46,994 nucleotides of DNA, from the NCBI GenBank assembly GCA_018398765.1, contig JAHBMJ010001878.1, forward strand, positions 142,904-189,897, given 5' to 3'. The DNA is from Chromera velia. Taxonomy: Eukaryota; Sar; Chromeraceae. Below, piece by piece: positions 1-13,316 of this stretch. A program made the translations under genes and the position numbers. Below the pieces are notes generated by a model. It was not told the DNA's origin. It searched no databases and was given only the letters and a program-made list of their open reading frames with translations. Position 1 is the first letter of the stretch; every line of letters starts with the position of its first letter.

Positions 1-1480
1 TATAATATATATAGCCTTTTTAGTAACAGTTTCACTTACAACTTGAATCTATGCTTTGGGGGGAATTATCATTTTTAATCATTTCAATTTATAACTATAG
101 AATAATCTGCCTTGCGTGTTATGACTTGCCGAACGCTAAACGCCTATTATGGGCCGATAGCGATGGCGTATGATGATGATGATGATAAGATTTATGAACT
201 ATGTTAGTCTATGTCTAGGTCTATATAAACTTTTGCCTCCCAATACCTCCCACATGCTCAAAAAGTTTATGTATAAGCTGGAGTATGAGGTCATAACTTA
301 GACTCACAACCTAGCTCACAACAAATAAAGAAAAATCATAAATAGTGGCACCTAGGCTGACTGAAGATGTCCTAGGCCGGCGGCCGGGCTAGACGCCTCA
401 GAAAGGCTTTCCACGGCCAGGCAGGCCGGGCGTCCTCTACTATTTAAGCGTCCTGACGCACACGGCCGTCTTAGAAAAACCCAATTGTTCACTAGATCGA
501 TCAAAGAGAATTTTTTTTGCCGTTGATCGATTTATGCTTTCCTTGAAAGCTTGAACGGATAGGCACTGAACTAACACTACCCTTTTGCTGTTTATGCTTC
601 TTCTTATGGGCTCTATATGCTACCCTTTATAAGCAATCCTTATAATGGGCCTTATTCTGCTAGAATAAGCTCAATCTGCCGACTTACCGGCTTCTGGCTT
701 CTTCACTGACAACATATTTAAAAATAGATATCATCTAGGATGTCATTGACACCTATATGTAGTGCTAGATGTAGCGTTCTAAAACTATAAACTGAAAGAG
801 TCGATATTAATATTTGTTCAATATCTCTATGATATCTACTACTAGATTTACTAGATAATTCAAGTCAAAGTTGAATATACCCTAAAGATTCAGATAATAA
901 AGAATGTTTGGTCACTTCGGTGGAATGTTCGGTACTTTTGAAAAAGTCTGGTTACTGAACATTTTGACTTACCTTTTCAAACAATTAACTTAATTAAACT
1001 TATTACTATACTACTTACTATATTTTGAAAAAGTTCGGTTAGTGGATTTCAAAATATATACTTAAAAGTATAAATACGAAAGTTTATATACAAAGCCTAG
1101 TACAAAGTGGGCTTCAATGCCTAGAAGCAAACACTATGACCATTAAACTTTAAAGGCCTCTGATTTTTCTTTTTATGAATAAAACTATCATAAAAAATAT
1201 CCGGTTCAACACAAATAGTTAAAAATAGTAAGCCAAAAAGTTAACTTACAAAAAAAATTATCAATTATGTATTCGATCTATATTTCTATCTAGATTTTGA
1301 GATACATCATCATTATACAGATCAATATAGATCAATACCAAAAATGGTTGGATTTCATTTAGTTGATTTTGAATTAATGGTTGCACCGGCACTTGCACGC
1401 AGGGGCCAGCGCACGCGGGGGCCGCGAGGCCGGCGTGTGACAGTTAGGAAACTTTGAATCAACTCCTTTTCATTCGTTTC
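1..1480. other. AT-rich intergenic DNA, no gene seen
   Basis: I see no coding region here. The block is AT-rich with two GC-rich islands, about 360-475 and 1,385-1,445. A short (TGA)n run at 170-186 follows a stretch (about 140-170) that resembles 19,815-19,842 near the LINE remnant: both read roughly CCTATT...GGC.GATRGCGAT..CGTATGA. It may therefore be the 3' end of a dispersed repeat copy. Base composition changes sharply near 1,480, where the simple-repeat-rich territory of the first gene begins. Confidence 0.5.
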
Positions 1481-2959
1481 TCTGGGTCGCATCAGGCAAA
1501 CAAACAAACAGACAAACAAACACGTACGCTTAATTGAGAACGCTCATGCAGCCAATCACGGGGATGCATGACGTTCATGATGGCCATGCAGAGAGAACGA
1601 AACAAACCAGACTTACCGGCCAATGTCATTTGTTCCCTCCCCCACGCATTCACTCATTTGTACAGTGTCAATTTCAACAAAATTGCTGCCGACGGGCGCG
1701 CCATGGCAATGGCACATGCGCCACGTGTGACTCTTCCCCTCTTATTTCTCTCTTTCTCTCTCGCTCTCTGTCCTCTTCCTCTCTTTGACGGATGAAATCG
1801 AGCCAAGCACCAGGGAGTCAATGGAAAGATCAAAGGACGCTGTTTTCTTCTTCTCTGATCATCAAAAGACTGCACAGCTACGCCGGGCAGCAAACGGGGG
1901 GGGGAGAAAGGGAGGGTAAAAGAAACTGACGATCAGGAGAAAGAAGAGAAGTTAAGAACGTTTGACGGGTTTCTTCGGTGAGTACCGAAGAAGATACAGG
2001 GAGACGACAGAGAAGATGAGAGACACATACAGACCCTGTGGAAAAAGATTGAGACAAAAGTAGAGGCACACAGAATGGCTGAGGAGAGGAATACGACGGG
2101 AAATCCACCAAAAAGAATTGAGGCGACAGAAGTGGAATTAAGGGGGGAAAAATGGAGAAGAGGAAGATGGGCAGCAGAAGCATCGATCGAAATCAAATCA
2201 CTTCTCCCCTCTTGAAAGAAACTCCATCATCATCAACCGACGATCTGTCACACTGTTACCGAATCAAGGGAGACGGAGGCAGACGCGTCGGAGGAAAAGA
2301 AAACGAGAGGGAGGGCGGACTCGTCATGTCATGCATGAGAAAAGACAGAGGGGTGGATGGCTTTCAGTGATCATTTTCGGCGCTCTTCTGCTTTCCCTGT
2401 CTCCCCCTTGAGTGCCATCCAGGTCATCCATCATGCATGCGTGCCTCCCTTCTACTCCCCCCGCACTCCCTCACTGACACATCAAGTCAAACAATGAATG
2501 GAGGCAAATGCACGTGCGGTCTGCCCTCTTGCGTGCAAATCACTGGCCGGACCGAACAACCCCTCTCTCCCTCCCCCTTTCTCGATGAAAGGGCTCGTGC
2601 GAGAGAATGGTAGCAGCCAGACCGGAGCAAAAAGGCGAGAGAAAAAAGCGAGACGGGAAAAACGAAATAACATGGGGACGAAGAAAAAGGGGGTCGGTCG
2701 AGACGAGGAGGAGTGGACTCATTGCGATGATCATGAAATCAGTGCGGTCTCTCTCAATCGTGCTGAAGAGAGGTTCGTTCACGAGCGCTTCCACCCCTCT
2801 CTCTAATTTCTTTTCTTACAATCAACGATTTGGAAAAATGCTCTTTTTTACATACCAAGTGTTTTGTCCTTTCCCACCATTTATGCATTGACCTGACTCG
2901 TCGCCCCCCCCCCGCACGGTCTGCATGCTTATCCATTAATTTTCCATTCTTTCTCTCAG
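1481..2959 (-). other. 3' flank of the RCC1 gene, probable 3' UTR and spacer
   Basis: The interval lies downstream of the RCC1 stop codon, which is on the minus strand at 2,960. On the plus strand it is purine-rich with CT and GA patches. Open frames on both strands are short, overlapping and low in complexity, and none shows a recognisable domain. I could not identify a clear polyadenylation signal, so the transcript end is not placed. Confidence 0.4.
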
Positions 2960-3939
2960 CTATTTCCTCCCGCGCCCCTTTGCCTTAGCCTTTGCCTTGG
3001 CCGGACTCTTGATGACCTTTTTCCCTCCTCCTGCTGTAGGGGACTTTTTGGAGGCTGCTTTGGCTTTTGGTCTCTTCTTTGGCTTGGGCGGTGTGGCGTT
3101 CTTTTTGGAGGCACTGGATGAGGATGAAGAGACAGTCTCCCTCTTGGGTCTGGATGATGCCTTTGCCTTCGCCTTGGGGGCCTTTTTTGCTGTCGCGCGT
3201 TTTTTTGCTGCGGCTCGTCTCTTCGGTCTTTCCTCCTCCTCCTCCTCTTCCTCTTCTTCCGCTGCTTTCGGCTTCCTGCCACCTCTCTTCGGCCTTTCTT
3301 TCTTTTCCTCTTCGTCTTCCTCCTTCTTTGCTGCTGCCGCTTTTCTGCCGCCTCTTTTTGGCCTTTCCGTCTTCTCTTCCTCTTCTTTCTCATCTTCTGC
3401 TGTGGCTTTTGGCTTTCGGCCGCCTCTTTTTGGTCTTTTCGTCTTCTCTTCCTCCTCCTCGTCTTTTTGCACTGCTGCTGCCGCTGCTTTGGGCTTTCTG
3501 CCGCCTCTCTTCGGTTTCGCTTTCTCTTCTCTTTCTTCTTCTTCCTCTTCTTCTTTTTCCTCATCCTGTTCGTCCGCTGCCGCCGCTGCCGCAGCTGCAG
3601 CTTTTGGCTTTCTGCCGCCTCTCTTCGGTTTCTCTTCTTTCTCCTCCTCTTCTGCCTCTTCTTCTTCTTGTTCCTCGTCCTGTTCGTCGGCCGCCGCCGC
3701 TGCCGCAGCTGCAGCTTTTGGCTTTCTGCCGCCTCTCTTCGGTTTCTCTTCTTTCTCCTCCTCCTCCTCTTCTTCTTCTTCTGTTTCCTTCCTTTTTCGT
3801 ACCGTCCCCCTTTTCTGTCTTTTTGCAGGCCGCTTCTCACCTTCACCGTCTGCCTCTTCTCCCTCTTCTCCCTCAGCGCCACCCTCCTCGTCTCGAGGCC
3901 TCTTCCGTCCTCCTCGCGCGTCCACCGTGTAGCCAGAAG
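2960..3939 (-). other. RCC1 terminal exon: 326-residue basic/acidic repeat tail, histone-H1-like
   Basis: The exon follows the acceptor GGCTGCAG and is in phase with the previous exon (4,792-4,621, ends phase 1), reading [19 protein letters not shown]. Six copies of PKRGGRK, five of them [10 protein letters not shown], alternate with Glu-rich and Ala-rich spacers. A Lys-Ala-Pro-rich end resembling histone H1 tails then runs to a final [13 protein letters not shown] is similar to, but not identical with, the AT-hook core. A DNA- or nucleosome-binding role is inferred. Two blocks around plus-strand 3,579-3,651 and 3,692-3,764 are almost identical, so the array was recently duplicated. If the splice is wrong, the exon would be an independent nuclear protein starting MMAAASGY. 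Confidence 0.7.
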
Positions 3940-6900
3940 CTGCAGCCATCATGCAGGTGGAGAGAGAAAGAAAGAAAGAAAGAAAAGGAAGGAAGGAAGG
4001 AAGGAAGGAAGGGAGGGAGGGAAAGAAAGAAAGAAAGAGAACAGCGAAGGTGAGACAAGTCAGGAAGAGACCAACAGAGCGGGACGCGGAGAGCAGAGCA
4101 GGACACAGGAAACAGGTGGAGAAAGACGAAGAATGAGTTCACAAACACAGTCAGAGAGACGGAGAGAGATAGATGAACACATAGACAGACACCGTACGGT
4201 TGCACTGCAAGAGATGCTGCTGCTTCAAAACAGCCGAGGATGTTTTCGTCTCAAACAAAATTTGCCAAACTGGCCTCCCTCAGACGACGATCCTGCCTGC
4301 CGGCCGGACGGAGCACCATAGAGGAAATTCTGACAGAAAGAAAAACAGACTTAAGACTCAAGAATGGCCCGGCAATTTGAAAGAGACCAGATGGGGGAGC
4401 AAAGCCTAAAAAGTGACGTGCACCTTACCTCTGACACTTCCCGACAGTTTTCACGTGATCGCTAAAGTCACACGCTGCTTCCTGTTGCTTACATTCAGGA
4501 GAGAGGAAAAAGACCGTATACTGGGAAAAACTTACACAAACAGATGGAGGTGGGAACACGCACCGTTCAGTAGGTAGACAGGACGGACGAACGGACAGAC
4601 AGAGAGACAGGCAGACAGACCAGCGAGAGTTTCCAGTCCCTCTGCAAAAGCTGCAGCTGTAGCCTTGCCCAACTCAGACCCTCCGTCTTCGACTGCCTTC
4701 TCGACCAGGGCAGAAACCTTCCAACGGGCTTCCACTGCTCCGTTGGGGTCACAGAGGGGCCACCGGGTCTTTTGACTCTTGCCTTTTGCGATCTGCGAGT
4801 GAACAAACAGCCATGCACTCAAAGGCACTCTGGAACATTTCCGAAAACGCGCAAAAGAACAGGGCTCGGGGAGTCGATCAAGAATGCAACATAGCGGAGC
4901 AAAGTCGACAAGCAACAACCAAGAGAACATCCAAGGACCGAACAGCGGATGGCAGACAAACTCTCTCAAAGTCCCTCAGTTGGTCAAATGATTTTTTCGC
5001 TTTCTCTTCTTTTGGATCCAAGAATCGAGTGAGAGCTAGCGAGAGAGGAAGAAGAAGAACAGAGCAAGACAAGCTAGTCAGTCGGGCAGAATGGACATAC
5101 GTGTCGACACCTACGTGGAGAGATCAACATGAAGGATCCGAAGTGGAGACAAATTAGGATGAAAAAGAATTAGGGACAGCTGGAAAGAATGAAGACTGAC
5201 CAGGAAAAGTGAATGCTGAGCACCGCCGCCAGCCTGCACACACACACGGACGGCCATCAATCCCCCCCCCGAATCCATTCTTTCTTTCATTCTTTTGGAT
5301 CCTCTCGATGAGTCACTCAAGGAGGGAGGGAGGTACCAAGTTCGCATATGACTGTCCACGGCCTCGGCAGGCAAAGGAAGGGAAGGGAAGGGAAGCGTCC
5401 CCTCTCCTCAATCAAGATGCAGGCCCGTCATCCAGGTGAAAGAAAGCCCAATGCTGATGAGTGGCAGGCAGGAAGGAAGGATGAGAGAATTGCTTCCCAC
5501 ATTCCTTCCATGTTCTTGTGTGGAGACTCTTCTCTTCTCACCCCCCCCCCCCCACACACACGTGATAAAGGAGTCTGTCTCTGTGACCACCCGCATACCT
5601 GCCTGCCTGCCTGCCTGACTGACCAGGACAACGAATTTCTCTTCCAGATTCCTCGTGCTTGCACAGGGCCAAGGTCTGTCCTCCTCTCCGTCTCCTTCGT
5701 CTCCTGCGCGGACTCCGTTTCCGAGCTGGTACATCTCGCCGTACCCCCTGCATACATACATGAACGCAAGCAACCACAGACACAACCACACAGAGACAGA
5801 ACGTCACATTTGGTCCCTTTCTGTCCTTGATATCAGTACACAGACTGGCAGACAAGAAGACGGACGAACAGACAAACAACGAGAGACAATCTTTTTAATT
5901 GAACAGAGAAGAACGGCAGAGTAAGTAAAACAAAACAAAACGACAGTGCGACCATAGGAGAAAGCAGCACGGAGATAGGAAGAAAAGAAACAGGCAAGAC
6001 ACTTGCAGAGGAAGCAAAACGTCAAGGAAAGGAAAATGTGACGAAACAGCAGGCGGACCATCCCACAACGTTGCCGTCTGAAGTCGTGCAGAGAGTGTGC
6101 GTGTTTCCGGCGCTGCACACACACACACACACACACACAGAGGCAGCGAGGCAGAGACAGGGCGCGAGGGAAGGGAAGGAAGAGTCGACAGCAGGGAGGG
6201 AGCAGGTGCGAGAGAGAGAAGAGAAACACTCGCATGCAGTTGCCCTCGCTCAAGACAAATCCGAGAGAGCAAGAATGCCTAGATCGATCCATCAGTCGGG
6301 GGGGCGAAGCAAGACACAAAGACCGCACAATTTATATTTTGCGCCCCGCTGACTGAAGTTACACAGAAGGAAGCAAAAAACTGAACCTCTCCAGCTCGCT
6401 TTCTTCCTTGCTTTCTCTCGAACTCTCTTTCTGTCTTTTTTTCTTCCCCCGTTCCTTTCTGTCGTAGAAGAATTGCTCAATTCATTTCTCTCGGAATGAC
6501 ATTCCATGCATGCGAGCATGAGAAAAACAAGATAGACAGACTATATGTTAGACAGACAGACTATCTCGTCTTTTCTTTTCCTTTTCCTCTTTCTTCATTC
6601 TCTTCTGTTTTTTCTTTTCTTCTGTTGGTGCGCTCTCTCAGTGGCCAGACAGACAGACAGACAGACTATATGTTTCTTCTTCTCCCTTCTTTTCTCGACA
6701 GACAGACAGACAGACAGAAAGACAGATAGACAGACAGATAGACAGACAGACAGAAAGACAGACATAGACATAGACAGACAGAAAGACAGAGACACAGATT
6801 CACAGTAAGCAGATTGACAGAGAGAGAGAGAGAGAGAGAGAGAGTGCGTAAACGTACGCACCGAAGTTTGACGACTCTGCATGGGGAGATTTTGATTTCT

Positions 6901-7331
6901 TTTGGAGTCCGGATGTCGTCCGGCACCTGCTGCCTTCCTTCCTTCTGAACAGTCATCTCCTTGTAGTGACCACTCACGTCGCCTGCTTGAGGAAACCGCC
7001 ACTCACACGTACAGAGAGGGGGGGGGAAGGAGGGGAAGCATGAAAGAAGAACACAAATGCAGGCTGCCCAATAACATTGGGGCGCAAAACAAGGGAGTTT
7101 TTGAGCAGAAATTTTCTCATGAAAGAGAGAGAGGGACAGAGAGATTCAAATAGAAAGAGGGACACATGCACACACAGACACAGAGAGAAGAACAAAGAGA
7201 GGGAAAGGTAGGGGGGGGAGAGTGGGAGGGAGGGGGGGAGAGAGAGGGGGGAGAGAGAAAGGGAGAGACACAAGGACAGACACACACACACACAGAGAGA
7301 GAGAGAGACACACACACACACAGAGGGAGGG

Positions 7332-7376
<45 letters not shown>

Positions 7377-9121
7377 GAGAGAGAGGGAGGGAGGGAGAGA
7401 GAGAGAGAGAGAGAGACCCACCGCGGCCCCACGAGAAGAGACGCCCGTCTGAAGTCAGAGCCGCGCAAAAGAAGCTACCACCAGCGATGGTATCGACCTG
7501 GAGAAGAGAACAAGGGAAGCGGGCAAGCAGGCAGGCAGGCAGATAGACACAAGCACGTGAGGCACGAACGAGACTTCGAGAAAGATTTCCACCTGAAGAG
7601 AGCGAAAGCAAACGAGAGAGTTGCGACTTGAAAGAGAGAAGAGAAAAAGAGGCCAAGCCAACCCACTCCCAGCCCCTGTATGCCAAATGTCAGGGGAGGC
7701 GTCCAGTTCAAATCAAATCAAATCAAATGCACGCCCCTCCTCAAGCGGAGTGAGTGAATCGTGTTCCCATGTAGATAGAGAAGAGAGTGGCTCGTATCAC
7801 ATGCAGGAAACAGAGACGACCCAACACGAGACGGCAAATTCTTCTGGCCGACATATCTCTTCCTGCGCAGTAAATTCACCCCCAAGCATTTCGCAGTGCA
7901 GGCAGGACGGATCTGAACATCTCTCCCTCCCTCAGGGTAACTCAACAAATTTCGTTCTCTGGGTCAGGCAAGACATTGGCGGCTTTCTTCGTTTCTCTCT
8001 TTCTCGCATAAGCACGCAGAAAGAGAGAGAGTACACACACAGTAGAGCAAATTGAACAGACAGGCAGACGGACAAACCTTCATTCCCCGAAAAAAGCTGA
8101 CTTCCGCCATTTCACCTGCATGCAGTGTGCGAGACAGAGCATGAAAGACGCGGTACGGTTTTTTTCACACCGAGAGGGACGTCAACAGAAGACACAGAGA
8201 GATGAAGCAAATGGAACACGAGAAGACAGGAAGAAAGCTGCGAGATACACAAAAGGAACAGCGAGAGACGCGAGAGAGAAGGCAACCAGGGCAAAACGAA
8301 GAGGATGATACAGGGGGGCGGAGAGGTCAACGAAGGAAAGAAAAACATGAAGTGGTACGAGAACTCAAAAGCAAGCTCTCCGCTTATTGTCCACCAGGCT
8401 ACCACTGCGTTTGCATGGATGACTGCGTGTGCCTTTGAGTGCCTCGCCATCTACCGATTTGCCTCGCACGCTGAGGAGACGTTCAAGTCACGTATTGGGG
8501 GAAAGAAGAAAAAAGTGCTCCAGGGAAATTTAGTCTACGTAGTGCGGTGGGATGGAGGCCATCAAACCCCAAACCGCAACCGTCGATCTCCCTGTGTGAT
8601 ATGCACGGAAGCAAGTGCAAAGAGCGGAAACAAAAACTGACACGAGGCCATGTGACCAATTCCCAGCTGATAGGAATTGTTCAGTCCAAACCTGAAAGTC
8701 AAATAACGCACACACACACAAACACACATAGAGTAAGTCAGTGCCTGTGCCCCGTTTGAATGCCTTTCGTTGTATGTCATCCTGCCTGCCGGTCTTTCTC
8801 CCTTTATTTTCTTACGCACATTTTTTTCTCTTTGTGTTTGCTTTTGTGAGAGTCCGATGTAAGTCTCCTTATCTGTATGTCCGGCTGTCCATTGGCGTGC
8901 CTCAGCCCCCCTCATGAAGGACTGTCACTATTTTTCGTTCGTTTGCAAAAATGCGTTCCGTTCATCCATGAACAGACACAGCTCCGTACAAGGAAGGTGT
9001 CAATGTCATGTTTCCCGACTTACGCCATCACGCGGTTTTCTCCTGCCTCTGTCCCTGTGACAAACGAAGAATTCGCCGTCGTAAAAACGGAATAAACTTC
9101 TTTCAGTTTCAGCCTGCAACA

Positions 9122-9179
<58 letters not shown>

Positions 9180-12100
9180 TACACATACACACACACANGG
9201 GGGGGGGGGGGACAGACGTTCCGGTATGCAAATTCGCAACTTGACTCAAACGATCCCTCCAACTCCACATTCTGGGCTTACGGGAAAAAGAGGAGACACG
9301 CCCTTCTTATCGATTGCCGACGAAGAGACAGGCAAACCGTATAATCATTGCTCCCCTCTTCAGACAGACAGACTTTATGAGAGACAGACAGAAAGACGAA
9401 TTAGAGAGAGACAGACAAGTGCTCTCTGCATGTCCCGGCGGCCCAGCAGACGAGAAACACACAAAGAAAGAAAAAAAAACTCCAAAAAGGCCGGAGGAAC
9501 AGCAGAAAGCTGAGATGAGCTGACGGACGGACGTGTGCTTTCCGATTTCAGAAGGGAACAGAGAAGGCCAACGACCCCCGTCTCCGTCTTCCCCCTCTGC
9601 CCCCTTCGCCCTGCCGAGCTGGAGAAATTCGTTGCTACCCCACGAGAAGACCTGCACCCACGAACACAAAAAAACACACACACACACTCTCTCACACACA
9701 CACACGAAAACCTCGACACAAAAGAAAGGTGTACGAACAACGCAGGAAGACACACAAATCGAGTCGGACCAATTCAAAAACAAGACAAACGTTGAAGGAA
9801 AGAGTAGCTGACAGAAAAGAAAAGAAAACCAAACAAAAACTGACCGAGTTCCACCGGCACAGCGCGATCGTATGATTGTGGCCAGACGCAACGTCTGTCA
9901 CGCCCTCGAGGGGGACACACACAGGAGTCTGCATGCGTGGGTGCATGCAGAGGAATGAAGGAAGGCAGGAAAGACGGAAAGAAAGAAAGAAAGAAAGAAC
10001 GGAAGGGAGAAAAAAAAAGAAAGAAAAAGGAAGAAAGAGAGAAAAGAAAGAAGAAAGGAAGATCACAAAGCGGAGCTGCATGTGCGTGAAAGGAGACAAC
10101 ACAAAGAGAACGAATGCAGGCAAGGCAAATCTTGATACAGGGGATAAAAGCTTCAGCGTACAAGTCAGAAGGGAGACGTGCACTCCATCGAACATAAAAG
10201 ACGACAGCTTCACTTTCTGGGCTGAGACGACCCATCGGTCCATCCATCGATCTATTTGCGCATACATCTATCCATCCAATCATCCATTCATTTCTAGATC
10301 CATGCAAGATCCATGCATGCATGCACGCAGCAGGAATCCATCCGCCTTTCCCTTTTCTCGTGTAAGTAACCCTTACAGGCAGGAGCCTAGTCTTCCTTCA
10401 GTTTTCTTTGTTTCTCTGTCCTTTCGATTCATTCATGGGAGGGGGCACAGACTGAAACACATTGACAGACTCAGTCAACCCTTTATGGAAGAAAGCAAGC
10501 AACACATAGACAGACAGACAGACAGACACACACACAACAGACAAAAAGAAAGAAAGACAGACAGATCCACCATAAAATTCAAATAAAGAACGAAACCATC
10601 TTCCCGACCGACCTTCTGCTTGGGGATGGAGTAAGGAAAATTGGAGAAGTCGGGGAAACCTATTGGGCCCTGATTATTCTGCGGGAGGGGGGGCAGCAGA
10701 GAGAGGGGGGGGCTAAGACGATATGCGTAGACAAAAATACCCAGATGCACATATAGGAAAAGAGCAAGCCAGGGACAGCACAGGACAGGACAGCGCTGAC
10801 TGACCCTGTAGCTTCCCCAGAGCCAGAGATTGTGGAACGAAGAGATTGCAGCGGTGTGATTGTCACCACACGCAACCTGCACGAAGAACAATGGACGTGA
10901 CAGTCAAACAGGGACAGAATGGAAAGGAAAAATTGTTGTCTTTCGTTTCGCCTGCCTGCCTGCTAGAGTTCTCCCTGCTAGAAAGAGTTCTAACAAACCT
11001 CGCGGGGGGGGAGTGGAGGCTGCATGTTACTGTCTCAGTGGCTCCACCGGCCGTCCGAAGGGTTCCCCCGAAGCACCTCCCTCTCTCTCGTTCATTCAAC
11101 CCTCCTCCTGACTTTTCCTCGCTTGAAGACATGGAATGGAAAGGCTTTGTTGGTCCTAGTGTAAAAAAAAAGAGATTGACTGACGGCTTGCCTCATATGA
11201 TCACTCACGCTGATCTTTTCATTTCCGGCCTTCCCTTTTCTTTCCTTCTTCTCGATCCTTCAAAGAAGAAAAAGAATCGACTGCCTGCCTCTCTGCTTGC
11301 CTGTCTGCTTGATGGACTCCGTACTGACACACTGACTGACTGACTGACTGACCTTGATGATAGGCACAGGAAGTTTGACGATTCCTGAATAGACAGCCAG
11401 ACAGACAGACGGACAGACAAAGAGAGCTGAGAGGTGAGGAGAACAGAAGAGACACAAGCAAAAAACATAACGAAGATCGACAGGTTGCATGAAAACTCAA
11501 AGTCGACCACACAGACAGGCAGAAGAAATATCAGGGCACCAGAGAGAGAACACGAAGAAGAAAAGACAGCAGAGGGATAGCAACGAAAGAAAGAAAGAAA
11601 CGGGGGGAGGGAGGAAAACCCGAGAGAAGAGGAAACAGAGGGAGCGAGCGAGCGAGAGAGAGAGAGAGAGAGACGGGAACGGGCTGAAGGAATGCATCGT
11701 CACCCTCAGCCAACCTGGAGTTGCCTCGTAGTTTTCCACCTCAGCATCGCCCTCTGTCGCCTCTCCCCCCCCCTCTTCTTCTTCTTCTTCTTCCTTATCT
11801 GCAGTCATGTTCACGTCCCCGTCTCCGACCTCAATGTCCGGGAGATCGGGAGGTCCCGCCCCCTCCCCGCTCTCCTTCGCCTTCCCCCCGGCAGACGAAG
11901 GCAGTCGACCGAGGGCCCCTTCGTCGTTGCACCCTGCAAGCAAACGTACACAATCAATTCCCAAGCAGAGTAGACAGACGGACGGCTTCTCGTCTCATTT
12001 TGTGGTGGTGATGGCATGCAAAGACAGACACGACAGGCAAGCAGGGAGAAACGTATGAACACAGAAAGGAAGAAAGGCGGGAAAAAAGGCGAGAAAATCA

Positions 12101-13277
12101 AAAGCGTTCTTTCACGAGTTTTGATACGGTTTCTCGAGAAACAGTCAATGCGTGCAAAAGCATGCCCGTCTCCCCCCCGCTCTCCCTGCATCTTGCCCTT
12201 GCTCTTTTTTAATTTAATGGAAAGTAGATACGTATGCACGCGTACATGCATGTAGTTTTGTTACGCACTCGAACTTTTGTGTCTGTCTGTTGACTCCGTG
12301 TCGTTCTACATCCATCCATCCAGGCTAGGCTGTCCCACCGAACCACAGACCGACCGAAAGTGATCACCTTCCCGTCTGACGTCAGAAGCGCTGAGTGCAG
12401 AGACCCGCAAGCTAGGTCCACAATGTCGTAGCACGAAGCAGAAGAAGAAGAAGAGGACGAAGAAGAAGAAGACGAAGCGCTCCCTGCCATCTGCACGAAA
12501 GAACACAGTCAGGAGGAAGGAACGCAAGAAGGGTCGGAGGGAGGGAGGAAGAACGGATCCTTGGAAGGACTTTCTCATCCATCCATCCGTCCGTCCATCC
12601 ATCCATCCATCCGTCCACCCACCCATCCATCCGTCCGTCCATCCATCATCCTTTGTCTTTGACTGCACCACAGAACGAAGAGGGTGCATGGGAAGAGAAG
12701 AGAAGAGAACAGAGGTTCGCGTCACACCGCAAACATGCACACGAGAGCAATTCGCAGCTGGCCTGCAAAAGAGGCGGCCAGCCATCAGTTTCATTTTCCT
12801 TGAATGAATCCGTTGATTTGTCCAAAAAACCGTCCAGTCATCGGCGCCGCCGACATGAGGTCTTCACTTCCGACACTCCCACGCCGAACGAGAAAGATAC
12901 AGCCGAAAAATCCACTATGGCAATCGAAGGAAGGAAGGGAGGAAACAAGGAAGGAAGGTACTCCGTTGAATTATTAAACCAGTGGCCTGACGCGATCAAT
13001 GCATTAGCCCTTCTTTCTGTCTTTACCCACGACCAACCAACCACCCATACTTCTGAAGGAGCAGCTTCCTTCAAATTCCCTCCATCCACTCACTCATGAT
13101 CCCCTACCAATCCACCGAAGGAACCAACGACCAACCTGTGCAGCAGCAGCAGCAGCAGACAAGGAAGAAGCCCCGGCCCCTTCTGAATACTGCGAAGGGA
13201 GGAATTTATCAAGGGGAAAGGGTCGCTTCTTCAATCGGGACGCGTCGCCAAGCCCCAACTGCTCATTCTCACCTGCA

Positions 13278-13316
<39 letters not shown>

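Noticed and set aside
2997-4053. Long plus-strand frames rich in Phe, Leu and Ser
   Set aside because: They are the complement of the Glu/Lys/Ala-rich RCC1 tail exon, which has phase-consistent splicing and a conserved repeat on the minus strand.
7165-7415. Frames of alternating Arg-Glu or Leu-Ser
   Set aside because: Dinucleotide repeat translations without coding evidence.
8341-8470. Minus-strand frame [17 protein letters not shown] as the sixth RCC1 blade exon
   Set aside because: Weak splice sites and an upstream in-frame stop. The 7912-7733 exon with [12 protein letters not shown] fits the family better.
11704-11933. Ending RCC1 exon 4 at 11,704 (donor GTGACG) and joining it directly to the exon at 10,876
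   Set aside because: The phase also works, but the shorter end at 11,715 with the 32-base exon 11384-11353 gives [10 protein letters not shown], which matches the family strand missing in the direct join.
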